From contig BSBM01000486.1 in assembly GCA_027924585.1 (NCBI GenBank), forward strand, positions 43,828,501-43,892,500: a stretch of 64,000 bases of DNA, in the 5' to 3' direction. The position numbers and the translations under genes were made by a program. Source of the DNA: Larix kaempferi (lineage: Eukaryota > Streptophyta > Pinopsida > Pinales > Pinaceae). The notes under the pieces are model-generated. The model was not told the origin of the DNA and made no database searches. It saw only the letters and a program-made list of their open reading frames with translations. This document shows, one piece after another, positions 10,190 through 21,434 of the stretch (its first letter is position 1; each line of letters begins with the position of its first letter).

Positions 10190-10515
10190 CTGTCATTACC
10201 CAACTTCACTTCAAACTAAATGCTTGTATCTAGATTTAGAAATAACTCCTTATTTCCAGTCACGTGATTGTTTCATGCGCTGTCCAAGAACCATATATCC
10301 TTTGAACTTTCCTAGGTGACATTACAAGTTAAAAACATGGGATTCTCCTCATGTTCAGTCTCCTCTGTAATGTGTGTACACAACTTATTAGAATATTCTT
10401 GCTTCTTCCAACACTTGTTGGCAAAATGCCCAAATTTCTTGAAATAGAAACATTGAACTTTAGATCTATCATACCTTTGATTTCTTGGCTGCCATGTTTT
10501 GCTGCTACTCCCCAT
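10190..10515 (-). pseudogene. Copia zinc knuckle and aspartic protease region
   Basis: CFYFKKFGHFANKC is a CCHC knuckle in which the second Cys has become Phe. Downstream (10210-10310) translation gives a degraded form of the protease motif WxxDSGxxxHxTG, with Asp-Ser preserved and stops nearby. The knuckle normally binds element RNA and the protease releases Gag and Pol. Confidence 0.75.
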
Positions 10516-10599
10516 TACGCTTGGAGTATTTAGCTGTAACTTCTCTTCAAATTCTGAATCATTTTTGTTGTCACTATGATCAGTAGTTCGACCTCCTCT

Positions 10600-11310
10600 T
10601 CATCTGCTACTAGACCTTCCTCTGCCTCTGCCTCTAGTAACATGTAATTGAGATTTAAAAGCATTTTCTAATGGAGTGTCATCATACCTGTTCATTCTTG
10701 ATTCATGAGCAATCAAAGAACTAGTCAGCTCATCAATGTGCATTTGATTGAGATCTTTAAACTCTTTAATGGGAACAACCATTGCTTCAAACTTCTTTGG
10801 AAAACATCTTAGCAATTTCTCAATCACACACTGATCTGAGAGGTCTTCACCATACTGTCTCAGTTGGTTTACAATATTCATAACTTGAGTCATAAAATTA
10901 TCAACAGTCTCATTGTCCTTCATCTTCAAATTCTCAAAGTCCCTTCTCAAGTTCCACAACTTAGCATTCTTCACCTTGGTCACACCTTGATAGCAAGTTT
11001 CAAGAGTGTCCCAAGCTTTCTTCGAAGACTCGGCACTTGATATCTTCGGAAATATGGATTCACTTAGGCCTTGCTGAATAAGGCCAAGAGCTTTGTTATC
11101 CTTCTTCCTATTCTCCTTCAACATAACACACTCAACATTTGACAGAGCCAATTCAGCAGCTTGATCAGCTGGCTCTAGATAGCCAATCGTAACAAACTCC
11201 CAAAGATCTTGAGCATGCAGGATAGTTCTCATCTTAATAAACCATGTGTCATAATTCATCTCATTCAACACAGGAATTTGTGGCTGCACTACACTATTGT
11301 TAGTAGCCAT
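10600..11310 (-). CDS. Copia Gag (UBN2 family)
   Basis: 236-aa open frame starting MATNNSVVQPQIPVLNEMNY 60 bp from the PBS, the expected place for gag. It includes YDTWFIKMRTILHAQDLWEF, the UBN2 core (KKAWDTLETCYQGV, LWNLRRDFENLKMKDNETV) and ends in an Arg/Gly-rich segment (RGRGRGR). Gag forms the particle that packages element RNA. It is the best preserved ORF of the element, but it is separated from the knuckle by a stop near 10598. Confidence 0.88.
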   Translation of the reverse strand: MATNNSVVQPQIPVLNEMNYDTWFIKMRTILHAQDLWEFVTIGYLEPADQAAELALSNVECVMLKENRKKDNKALGLIQQGLSESIFPKISSAESSKKAWDTLETCYQGVTKVKNAKLWNLRRDFENLKMKDNETVDNFMTQVMNIVNQLRQYGEDLSDQCVIEKLLRCFPKKFEAMVVPIKEFKDLNQMHIDELTSSLIAHESRMNRYDDTPLENAFKSQLHVTRGRGRGRSSSR

Positions 11311-11370
11311 CTCAAATTAAATTTCAAATTACTCTAAATCGAAAAACGAGAAAGAAAAAAACTTAACCAA

Positions 11371-11382
11371 GCTCTGATACAA
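11371..11382 (-). other. Copia primer-binding site
   Basis: The minus strand reads TTGTATCAGAGC one base after the 5' LTR end, differing by one base from the initiator tRNA-Met PBS consensus TGGTATCAGAGC. Confidence 0.85.
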
Positions 11383-11383
11383 C

Positions 11384-12027
11384 TGTGGGAAGGAAGGGGG
11401 GTGTTGCTCTTACTTCCAGCAACACATACGAGTTTTGAGACACAAAAATTTCACCTATAGGACTGTTGCAGTTGTGTTGCAGCTGACTGTTTCAACTAAC
11501 AATCATCTACAGGACTGTTGCAACTGACTGTTACAGCTACGTTATGATGAACCCTGCGTTCATAAACCTGTCTAATAACAATTAAATATAATTAACTCTC
11601 AAAATAACATTAATCTCTTAAGCTGCTACAGAAAACTAACTTCAAAATAATTATGAGTTTGCAAACTCATAAAACAGAGCATAACAGAAAATGCACAGTA
11701 AAATTCTGAGTTTATTTTCAACTTCATTCACTCTATGTATGAATCACAATTACAATGGTAAGTATTTATAGTGCTTCAGGGTAATCATACATTAAATGCA
11801 ACTAACCCTTTGATACAAAATTATCAGTGCAGAAATAAATGCTCTATTATAGGCTGAGAGAATGAAAATTGTGTTGGCCCTTCAGAATTTGATATGCTGC
11901 AACCGATGTTGTTTCGACCTTAATGTTTAAGTCGGTTTGACGGTGAAGTGCTCTTCAGGGAATTGAATGGTAAAAAATCCGATTTGGTTTTTAATTTTTG
12001 GCTTTTCAAAAGTATGAGCGGTGTTGC
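11384..12027 (-). repeat. Copia 5' LTR, promoter-distal part (interrupted)
   Basis: Homologous to 5592-6235 of the 3' LTR. It breaks at GCGGTGTTGC (12027), where a 4.27-kb sequence is inserted; the remaining 61 bp of the LTR are at 16300-16360. Confidence 0.88.
11763..11770 (-). promoter_or_regulatory. TATA box of the Copia 5' LTR
   Basis: TATAAATA on the minus strand, at the same LTR position as 5959-5966 in the 3' LTR. In Copia LTRs such a box marks the U3/R boundary. Confidence 0.55.
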
Positions 12028-15000
12028 TATAACATCCCATAATTTTATAAAAATTTAAAACTTTTTAAAAACAACATTTAATATTAAAATGCAAATGCAG
12101 AAGTAATAAATGCTTATTAAAAACAGTATTAAATAACAAGATCGTTAATGTAGAAAACAACTTAACTATTGTGTCATTTTAACCAATGACATTTTAAGAT
12201 AGTGACACGTCATACTTCTATAACGATTAAGATGCTAAATTATTTTCGTTTGTAATATCTCTTTAAGGCAGAGTTCTTTTGAGAGGATACTAACAACTTT
12301 TTTCTTATTGATGATGAAAGGGGTCCCTCGAGGTGCCCCGAGGCTTACTTAGCTATGTTAGCTAAGGCATTTGTACCCGTCCTTCATGCGCAGATTCACA
12401 GGTAAGAGCAAAAGCAACAAAACATGTGTTAAGAGTACTTAAAAATTTAAATGGCCATCAATGTTTTTAAAGAAATCTATGTAACTCTTTGCTGTAGGTA
12501 TGGATCTCTTATCTGTTCTAAATATGATGTTTTGAACATGTATTTATCTTTACAACATTAGCATAATTTCAATCGATACTTCTCTCAGAATGACTATATC
12601 AACAAAATGCTTTTGTCTATGGCTTGTTATGATATAGGCTAGAATTCAAAAACTAAGTATTATGATGATACTTCTACTATCTATTCCAACCATTAATGTA
12701 ATATGCATCGATCTATGGATACTTGACTGTGTGTAGGCTTTGAAACTATACAAAGATACCACGTGAAATGTTATGATGCATTTAGACTTTTAATTCAACT
12801 CTACTTGAAGTTTAATAACAATTTGAACTATGCAAATCCATATAAAAATCCTAACTATAGAATACTAATTGGATCAACATGTCAATTATGTATTCTAGGT
12901 ATCACTCATTGAGAACTAAATGAATTAATCGATGGTGAAAACTATGAAGATTTATGGAATATATCCCATAGTCAACCTATACGAACAAATTCATTCAGCA
13001 TACCTTTGATATTATTAAAACAATGGAATGATCTGTAATGCATTAACGTCGAGTTTGTGACATGGCAGGTGTTACCATTGTAATGAGTATTGAGTATAGA
13101 AGGGTTGTATCGCGACGTCGGTCCTGGTCTTGGCATTGAAGTCTCCTGACAGTTGTAATTAATGGAACACGAGTGTAATGCTATCGTGGCTAAGGACATG
13201 TGAAGGAGTTTGCTAAACAAGTGACACGAGTCTTACCTGTAACTATCCTTACCCATTGAACTGTTGATTTGGCACTTCGTGGTTGTAACAATTAATAGAG
13301 TAATAAATGTGGTGGTTGTCCATTTTCCAATACGCCCAGTTGGCAATGATCTCCACCGTTGATTTGTGAAACCTTGAGATTGTAATGAAAAACCCTATTT
13401 GCATACTACATCAACTTTGAACGTGTTTCTCGGCATTCATTTTTGTTGGGTAATGGTTTGGGAGAGAGGCCGATAGGCCGAGGATTTTTAGGGTTTGTTA
13501 GTGGTAGGTTCTCCGAGTTCGAACCAGTGGCCTCTGTCCATTTAACCTGTAAGTGACAGTTCTATTTTTAAGAAGCCGAGCTAAGTTAGTGAAAAGTCAT
13601 AGTGATTTATTGGTTGAAGGGTTGAGCCTGCAACTTATTTCACTGTATGAGTTTGAGAGATGTTTATCTAAGGTCTTCATTGAGCGATGGCATTGGTTTC
13701 GAACCTCAGTTCATGGTAATCGTTGTTGTTTCTCAGAATTGGAAATCTCATTTTTTTGAGCTGGACGTCGGCTTTATCAATCTTGTCTACAGGGAAATCT
13801 CCTTGATATGAAGGTAAGAATCTTTCTTACCCATCTCTTTCTTTTACAAACCTTCATATGTAATGTGGAAATCTTGTTTAACCAATGTTCTGTCTTTGTG
13901 GCAGGTTAGCCTTCGTTAGAGAACCATTCTCTTGGAGATGATGGAGGAGTTCTTACGTGTCTATCGGTAAGCTTCGGTGGTTTCCTTACCTCGTTGGTCA
14001 TCCTGTCAGTTGAAATCCATGCATGGTGTTTGACACAGTTCTGGGTATTTGGATTTTGACACGGTTTTTGTCCAAGAACTTTGTGGATAGTAATTCTATA
14101 TTCCTAGCTCTACTATCGTGCTGGCTATTAGTTTTGATACAGTGTCTACTGTAAAACTTTAGTGGAAATGTAACTCGTTTTTTTTTTATTGTAAACCCTA
14201 AGGGGTAAACTCTCGTCATTTGATTGTTACAGTAGTTTGAAACTACCAGATTTACTGTGTAATATTGAGATTCCCAATTCGTCGATGAAGATATAAAAGC
14301 AAAGTGTTTTTGATGATGATTGTTATGATGGTGAAATCGTTTCTGTAGATGAATAGATGGACTGTGGTCTTTTAAAAAAAAATCAATGTTTTATAATGAA
14401 TAGTGTTAATGTTTTAGTATTCGAATGTTGGTCGAAAGTTTAAAGCTTGCATACTTATATCCATGTACATCGTTTTCGTTGTTTGATAATCATGATTTGG
14501 AAAATAGTTGAAGTAGTTTGTACTATTAAAAGTTTTTGTGAAGGTTTTGCCTCCATATTCTAGTTTTCGTTTACAAAAGATACCCTACCTGAGACTTTCA
14601 AATGCCATCGGGCCTGTGCTAGGGTTTGTCCAACCTTAACTTTCGGCTATTTGAAAAATATTGATGTTTAAATACTTTGTGTAAACAGAAGTGTTCGAAA
14701 ACAAGAACTGGTTCCTCACTTGTAAAATGTGAATTTTTCCAAGAACTATCCATGTTTTCTTACTAGGGTTATAACCTGTTGTTTTAAGTAAAGATATAGG
14801 AAATGCATTCTACTAAGTGAATTTTACTGTAATGTAGTAGTCTCGAATGCTAGTTAGGGTTTAATAAGTCATAAGAGTTATCATTCTGTGAACAATGTCT
14901 ACAGTTTGTTTTTTTTTAGATAGAAATATAATATATGAATACAGACTAGGATTTGCAATGTATTAGGTTTTGATGCTACTGAAATAAATAATTGATACAT

Positions 15001-16299
15001 GAAATTCAATCAGGAAATCAATGAAGAAATAAAGCATGTTTAAAGATAGGAAAACTATATTTTAATTAGTTCTTGCAGTTGTTAAAATCTTTGGAAATAC
15101 TATTACTTGGAAATCGTGATATGTATAAATTTAATTGCATTTGCTTGTTATCTTGATTGAATAGAGGTAAGAGAAAAATATATGACCATGCAGAAGTTAA
15201 ATTATATTTTTCTTTCATGAAATAACAAAAGAATTATAGATTACTCTCAATATTATACAATAAATTTTTACTATGTTAAATATAGAACAGAATTGTAATC
15301 ATGGCACTTACTGTAATTACTTATCTAATCAATGGCAATCTTCCTATCTCTCATCTATTATTTAATTTGCTTCTCTATACTAGAGTACGATGCAAATAAC
15401 AGCATGAGGAAAAATATAGAGATGGTTATCTAATCAGATCTTTTAACAAAGCTTTATCATTCAGACTTAAACATAAATCAGAAAATAAATTTGTTATAAA
15501 ATAGAATTTAAAGATTTCACTAAATAGAATTATTAAACTGTAAACAAAATAGGAAACAACAAAACCTAGTTAATATGTAGGGAAACAAACATCCCAAGGA
15601 GCCTGATCCACCCAACCAATTCCTAAAGACAGCCAAGTTACTTGCCTTAGGACCCCCGAGCCTGTTCACTGAACCACCAAGAGGAAGAAACTTAGAAGCT
15701 TAGGACCTCAACTTGCAGTAGTAATAGTTATCTAGTCTTAAAGACTTAGCAGTCAAAGGGACCTGCACCAGCACCTCTGGTTCTCCTTCTCAGAATAATT
15801 TGCAGACTTACAATGCAATCACATAGCCTCCCTATTCGAATCTCTCAGTCATCACCTGATGCACATGAGGAATATTTCTGCAGAAAATATTGTGTAAGAG
15901 CTGCCTGCTCAATTCGAATTTTCCTTATATAGGCTGCCTAGGCCTTTCAGTTGTTAACTGGTCATTAAATGAGCTGCCTTCTCACTTCCTCTACATGGAG
16001 GATAATGCCACATTTGTAGGGGTAGTTGTCCCATAACCAACAACTAGTGGTGAAGTGCAATTGCTGCCATCTGTCCCATGCCTTCTAACATCTTCCATTC
16101 CTCCTAGTGGGTCAGTAAACACTCATTTAATAGTTCCCTTGAGTGTTGGTCTCCTACTTTAATTTATTAAATAATAATAATTTAGTAATTACATTCATCT
16201 TTGACCAAACTTGGTCATAATTACAAAACTTTGTAATTAAAATTTAACATAAAGTATTTTGCCTATAAAATAATAATTTCATAAATTGGGTAGGTGACA
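12028..16299. mobile_element. 4.27-kb non-coding insertion in the Copia 5' LTR (solo LTR or non-autonomous LTR element)
   Basis: Comparison with the 3' LTR places the insertion exactly between GCGGTGTTGC and TTTGCCTTTTTTATATTTCGG; TTGC on both sides suggests a 4-5-bp target duplication. The insert starts TATAACATCCC and ends GTGACA on the plus strand, close to the TG...CA pattern. No ORF above 82 aa, no gag/pol similarity and no internal direct LTRs were seen. A very long solo LTR or an element whose two LTRs have diverged is possible. Holds a CT/GT-rich part near 13,780-13,920 and an A-rich right third. Confidence 0.65.
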
Positions 16300-16360
16300 T
16301 TTGCCTTTTTTATATTTCGGCAACCATCCACGCAGCAGTGGAGTAATTAACCTGTTTCTG
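16300..16360 (-). repeat. Copia 5' LTR, terminal 61 bp displaced by the insertion
   Basis: Matches 6222-6280 of the 3' LTR (ATATTTCGGCA, GTGGAGTAATTAACCTG, TTTCTG). Its last bases are GGA rather than ACA, so the end is mutated. Confidence 0.85.
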
Positions 16361-18760
16361 GAAATTGTAGAGGGATCAGAATGGGAGGTGTTTACAAGAT
16401 TGAATCCACCATTGTAAACCTTCAACGAATGGCATCCACTAGTCTATCCACAAAGGAGCTTTGGAACTTGAGGTATGGTCATTCAAATTTTAGAGATCTT
16501 ACTTTCTTGCAAAGTGAGGACATCATGAAGGATCTTCTCATTTTCAAAAATGAATATATTGACTATGAAGGGTTTTCAATAGAAAAAAAAATGAGTTTCC
16601 ATCCAGAACATATATAATAAAGAGATGCCTTCTTGAACTAGTGAATTCTAATGTTTATGGGCCTATGAAAACTATGTCACTTGGTGGAAAATATTATTTC
16701 TTAATACATGTCGATGATTGCACTCATTATACATGGGTGTATTTCATTAGAAAGAAGATTGTTGTCTTTCAATATTTCAAAGAATTCAAATGCATATTAA
16801 AAAGAAAATTAGTAAGCATATGAAGATCCCACTATCAAATGGAGGGGAGAGTCCAATCCAAATGAATTTGTAAAGTATTGTAAAGAGAAAGGTATATTAA
16901 AACAATGCACTATCCCATATACTCCTTATCAAAATGGAATGGCTAAGAGAAAGAACAAAGAACAAAGCATTAGTTGAATATACTATAAGTATATAAGAGA
17001 GTAAATGTCTCCCTAATAGTCCATGGCATGAAGTAGTAAGTGTAGTGAAATTCAAAACCCTTTATGAAACATTTTTTGGTTATAGGGCCATATGTGAATA
17101 ATTTGAGAATATTTGGATGTACAAAAATATTTCATATTCCAAAAATATCAAGAGGAAACTCGATGCAAAATTAGTGAAATGTATTTTCAATCATTATTGT
17201 TTGGATCATAACTCCTATAAGATGTATGATACAATCATTTATCAAGTATCTATAAGTATGGATGTGATTTTTCATGGATATGTGTATTATTATCCTAAGG
17301 AGGATGTGGTAGGAATAGGGATCACATTCAAGGAAGGTATTGAAGAGATGATGCAATAAGAGGTAGTTTAAAATCATCGCTATGGCAAGGTACCTAATGT
17401 ACAAGTACAAGATAAATAACATTGGAAAATAGAGACTCCCTAAAATTGTTTTAAAATATAGTCAAGAGCACCTGCGGGTCAAGAGAGGTTAGTATAAAGA
17501 CACTACTAGATAATACGCCCTCACTAAACCAATGGGGGATTGAGGAGAATGCCACTTTGCAAAATATAAATAATATAAAAAATATAATTACATATAAGTT
17601 TAAAGAGAAAATGTGGGGAGAGAAAGATCTAGAGGTTAAAAGGAAATTAATATACTATAAGGAGGTCATTAACCATAATCTAGAAAATCAAAAGTATCTC
17701 TCTATTTTAACTAGCTCAAAGAAGAAAACTAATATAGTCAAAATAAGAACGAACTCTCATGATCTTCATAGTGAAACACGACATTGGACAATTCCTAAAG
17801 CACTCTAAGAGGAAATGATATTCCATCTCTCTGAGACTAAGAGCATTGAGGATGAAAATTGCTTTCTCTTAGAGTGCTATGTGTACATCCACATTAGATC
17901 GTAGTTTCACAATATTTATTCCAATACTAACATCCCTAACCTTCTAACTTGTCAAAACGATGGTGGCCTCGATACGCTTCTTTGTAAGCTTTTTGAGCAT
18001 AGGAATAAAAGTTTTCAGCAAACGAAGTAATTTATTTATTTCTTCTTATGGTTAGGTAGACCAAAGTTGATCTTAGTAGATGTTAATCATCTTCATCATC
18101 ATGATAACACCAAAAATATCAAAGAACATCAAAATCCCAATAAGGTATAAGGACTATGAATTAACTTACTGTGATATTGAACTATTAAATTTGGAAAAGA
18201 AAAAAATATCAAAAGCATGGATAAATGCAATGCAAGAAAAATATGATTTCATTGTGAAAAATTATGCTTCCTCAACAAAAGATAAAGTTCCTATTGGTCC
18301 CAAATGGATATTCAAATCAATATTAAATTTTTATGGTAATACTCCAAATTCAAAGCAAGGTTAGTTACAAAGCGGGTACTCCCATTAAGAAGACATAGAT
18401 TATAAAGAAACATGTCCACCTATCAACAAAATGGTTTTGTAAAGAAGTGACAAGAACATCTTATATATAGGTTAAAGAAAGCTTTATATAGATTTAAACA
18501 AGAAAGATGAAAAATGAAAAATGAAAATGGGAAAGGAATATGGCATTGATTTCCTTTTAGGTAGATGATTTATAATTGAAGAATTCAAATTTTATCTATT
18601 TTAAGAATTTGATATGACAAATTTTGTTCACATACATTATTGTTTGGCCATTGAAATATGGACAGAGAATAGAAACGTTGTGATAACTCAAATAAAATAT
18701 GCACAACAAATTATTAAAAAATTAAACATGTAAACAATGTTATGTTTTATTAGAAGTTCC
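16361..18760 (+). pseudogene. old Copia polyprotein, 3' part (pre-integrase, integrase, RT/RNase H remnants)
   Basis: Continues the remnant at 4606-5591. 16381-16617 is GAG_pre-integrase (GGVYKIESTIVNLQRM, ELWNLRYGHSNFRDL). 16641-16823 is the integrase core start (YFLIHVDDCTHYTWVYF). PYTPYQNGMAKRKN at ~16920 marks the Glu region, with Glu lost. RKLDAKLVKCIFNHY (17150-17210) is the integrase tail. 18200-18360 is the RT N-terminus (VPIGPKWIFKSILNF). After DYKETCPP the central RT, including YVDD, is absent and the sequence jumps to the FVHIHYCLAIEIW region near 18630. Many stops; very old copy. No LTR was identified for it. Confidence 0.82.
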
Positions 18761-19542
18761 CATTTAGCAAATGAATTGAGATCATCAATAGTGATTATCC
18801 AAAAAGAAGATTCAGGAACATTTTTCAACCATAGAAACATTATTATGATCTTCTACACAATCTAGAAATGTGAGCTACAATGAATCCATCCAATCCATCC
18901 AAGGATCCTTGGAACACTTACCAAACACTCTGGAAAGCAAAATATAGTAATATAGTTTTTAAAGATGGAGACAATATAAAAAATTAAAAATGATGTCAAT
19001 TGTAAAAATATTATATATAATTAAGAAAATTGTGATTGAATTTAATTTTGAATGGTTAAAAGAAATAACTGTTATGTTTGCCACTCAAATTCAAATCTCA
19101 CATATCCCAATCTCCCTTACATTATATAAAGAATTACTATATAGAGAGTATCCTCTTTAGAGACTGGGAATGAACACAATAAATCACCAAAGAATAATGT
19201 ACTTTGCCAAAACAGAAATTTCTTAGACCTTAAAAGAGAAAACACGATTCTTATTCCTGTGAGCTATGAAGAGTAATATCATGCTCTAACAAATGGAAAA
19301 ATAACGCCCCTCAGCATACCAGAATTCAACTCAATTGCAGAGTTATTCACAGGTTCCCTCGCCATGTTTGCAAGCAGCGGTCTCAATTCCCAAGAATGAA
19401 TATATTGCTGTCCAGCTACAGTTCATCGAAATAAAGTGCACAACCCTCCGATCTTCATAAATCAGTGAAGCTATAGAGGTACAACTGATTTCTAAACACA
19501 GTTTTTTCTTGGAGGAGAGGAATCATCAACAGCAGCATCGTC
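18761..19542. other. AT-rich stretch upstream of the RCI2-like exon
   Basis: No coding similarity after the Copia remnant fades near 18760. A TATA-like ATTATATAAAG lies at 19122-19134, about 410 bp upstream of the RCI2-like ATG; it could be the old promoter of that gene or the end of the Copia element. Confidence 0.3.
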
Positions 19543-19628
19543 ATGGCGAGGGTAGAGCAACCTGTGTTGATATTTTGTTATCTATAGTGTTGCCTCCATT
19601 AGGAGTTTTTCTCAAGTATGGCTGTGAG
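19543..19628 (+). pseudogene. RCI2/PMP3 (LTI6)-type plasma-membrane proteolipid, exon 1 with frameshift
   Basis: The frame GRATCVDILLSIVLPPLGVF followed by LKYGCE is the conserved first half of the ~54-aa Pmp3/RCI2 proteolipids: small two-helix plasma-membrane proteins induced by cold and salt that help maintain membrane potential. The exon ends GAG|GTAAGT, a perfect donor at the position where plant RCI2 genes have their single intron. The only nearby ATG (19543-19545, ATGGCGAGGG) is out of frame with ATCVD by one base, and no in-frame ATG lies between the upstream stop at 19458-19460 and the motif. The second half (FWICL...YAI) was not found downstream. A truncated pseudogene or transposon-captured exon is most likely; a true gene with a long intron and non-ATG start is less so. 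Confidence 0.78.
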
Positions 19629-20031
19629 GTAAGTGCAACAAATTCATTACAAAAGTACAGAGTTCTATGTTGTTGTACAGTAAGGTTCATCCATTATAAG
19701 AAGAGAAGGAAAAACATTTAGGCCTTCTCCTCTCTCTTTAAAAGATGAGTTCTTTTTGTTCTCCCTTTTAACTTAGAGTGTGACCCTTCTCTTCTATGTT
19801 ATGTATAGCCATGCCTAAGGGCATATTGGTTGAAGTAGATGAATAAAAATTTAAAAGAAATTTTTTTTTCTCCCTTTCAACTTGGATTGTGACCCTTCTC
19901 TTCAATTTTATTCATCAATTATCCAAATAAATACACTCCCTTTTCAATGATTTAATATACTCCAACTTTGGAAAAAAACTTATTCACATTTACAAAGTAA
20001 ATAACCAGTTAATTGAAAAAACCTTAATGTG

Positions 20032-20299
20032 TTTCAGTAAAATTATTCCATTTCATAGAAGGTGACTTCTTCTTACCATTGATGTCTTTCACTAAAATAC
20101 TTCCAATTCTTAGAAGATGACGTCTTCATACCATTGAACCATTCAAATGCTTTGCATCCACTATTTGTTTTGCATAAAAGCATTTTTTCACTAAAATACT
20201 TCCATTTCTTAGAAGATGACGTCTTCATACCATTGAAGCATTAATGTCTTTCACTAAAATACTTCCATTTCTTAGAAGATCACGTTTTCATACCATTGA
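20032..20299. repeat. four dispersed ~50-bp repeats with ACGT cores
   Basis: Units at 20032-20081, 20087-20137, 20186-20237 and 20249-20299 follow the pattern TTTCACTAAAATACTTCCA...TTCTTAGAAGATGACGTCTTC...CCATTGA. Two units hold TGACGTC, a bZIP-type ACGT element; the last has CACGTT and the first has lost the core. Spacers of 5-48 bp separate them. Confidence 0.75.
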
Positions 20300-20524
20300 C
20301 TCATTCAAATTATTTGCATCCCATCAATTGTTTTATATAAAAACATTTTTAAAGCAAATACTTTCAGCCATTCGGCTCTGTTTTTTCAGATTTTTTGTGT
20401 GCTGTCTTGCACCGGACTCTTTCTTGTATCATTTTGACACAGGGAACTAGACAGGGAACTATCTTGATCTTTAGGCTTGGTAGCTCTAGTATTCGGCGAG
20501 CTTGGTAGCTTTAGCATTCAGCCA

Positions 20525-20682
20525 GCTTTACTCAATAGATTTCAACTCACAACCTTCTCTTCTGGAGGTAGATCTATTTTCTCTGTTCTCATATTTCTCA
20601 GGAGCTTTACTCAATAGATTTCAACTCACAACCTTCTCTTCTGGAGGTAGATCTATTTTCTCTGTTCTCATATTTCTGAAGA
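20525..20682. repeat. 79-bp tandem duplication
   Basis: GCTTTACTCAATAGATTTCA through CTCTGTTCTCATATTTCT occurs at 20525 and again at 20604 with no differences over about 74 bp, indicating a recent duplication. Confidence 0.9.
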
Positions 20683-21017
20683 GGTTTCTTTTTACTCCTA
20701 GTTTTTGAATAAGCTTACTCTTAGGTTTTGAATAAGCTTAGTCTTGCTGCGATAGTATGTGAAAAAGGATACCAGAATAGCAAAGGCACACAACATATTT
20801 CATGCATTTTTGTATTTCCACTACTTCTTAAACGGGTTAAAGTTAGCTAGTAACTAACTATCTAGATTCAGCGCACATATTTTTTTTAGTATGTCAATGT
20901 AAAAACTTACAAACAACTAACCACTTCTTAATTTGTCAACAAGTTCTACTTAACTAACATAATTATCATACTTAACAGATTTTATATATATTTATAATAT
21001 TAAAAATGAAAAACATA

Positions 21018-21042
21018 ATATATATATATATATATATATATG
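21018..21042. repeat. (AT)n microsatellite
   Basis: About twelve uninterrupted AT dinucleotides. Confidence 0.9.
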
Positions 21043-21434
21043 TGGATACCTGTTTAGACATTATATGAGAGTTTGGACTTCTTTAAATGGATCAACAAGA
21101 TTAACCTGAGTGTAACAAATGTACAGTGGGGATTCATTTCATGGTCGTCGTATCTTGTTATGCTCAAATGTAACTTGATTAAGATTTAAATAATTGTTAA
21201 GAAAAGGGGTATGTTTATAAAATAGTATTTGTTTTATGTTTATATCAATTAGTTTAATGTTTATATCAATTAGTTTAATGTTTAGACTTTGCTTAACAAC
21301 CAATCATCTCCACAAAACTAAATTGTTGGCTACCCCTATTCAATCTTTACAGACCACTTTACTTATAGCTATGCTAATTTACTGTAAAATAAAGAGAAAA
21401 AAACACTAGATATACATACTTGTAGAAACCATAC

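Larger units (their letters stand above)
5592..16360 (-). mobile_element. Ty1/copia LTR retrotransposon, nearly full length, carrying two nested insertions
   Basis: Order on the minus strand: 5' LTR (interrupted), PBS, gag, zinc knuckle, protease, pre-integrase, integrase, RT, RNase H, polypurine tract, 3' LTR. This is the standard Copia order (integrase before RT). The LTRs are clearly homologous but differ at many positions, and pol has several stops, so it is defective. A hAT-type MITE interrupts the integrase region and a 4.27-kb insertion splits the 5' LTR. The host site is an older Copia on the opposite strand. Flanks ATTAT (5587-5591) and AAATT (16362-16366) may be an eroded 5-bp target duplication. 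Confidence 0.92.
19629..21434. repeat. intergenic region with several direct repeats
   Basis: No exon of the RCI2-like gene or of the YSL gene was recognised here. It contains CTCCCTTTNAACTT...GTGACCCTTCTCTTC twice (19759 and 19871), the ~50-bp and 79-bp repeats listed separately, an (AT)n tract at 21018-21042 and a 21-bp duplication (ATATCAATTAGTTTAATGTTT) at 21241-21282. Confidence 0.6.

Noticed and set aside
13500-13545. tRNA-like text (TTAGTGGTAGGTTC ... GAGTTCGAACC)
   Set aside because: A-box-like and B-box-like words lie only about 20 bp apart with no acceptor stem, so neither a tRNA nor a clear SINE head.
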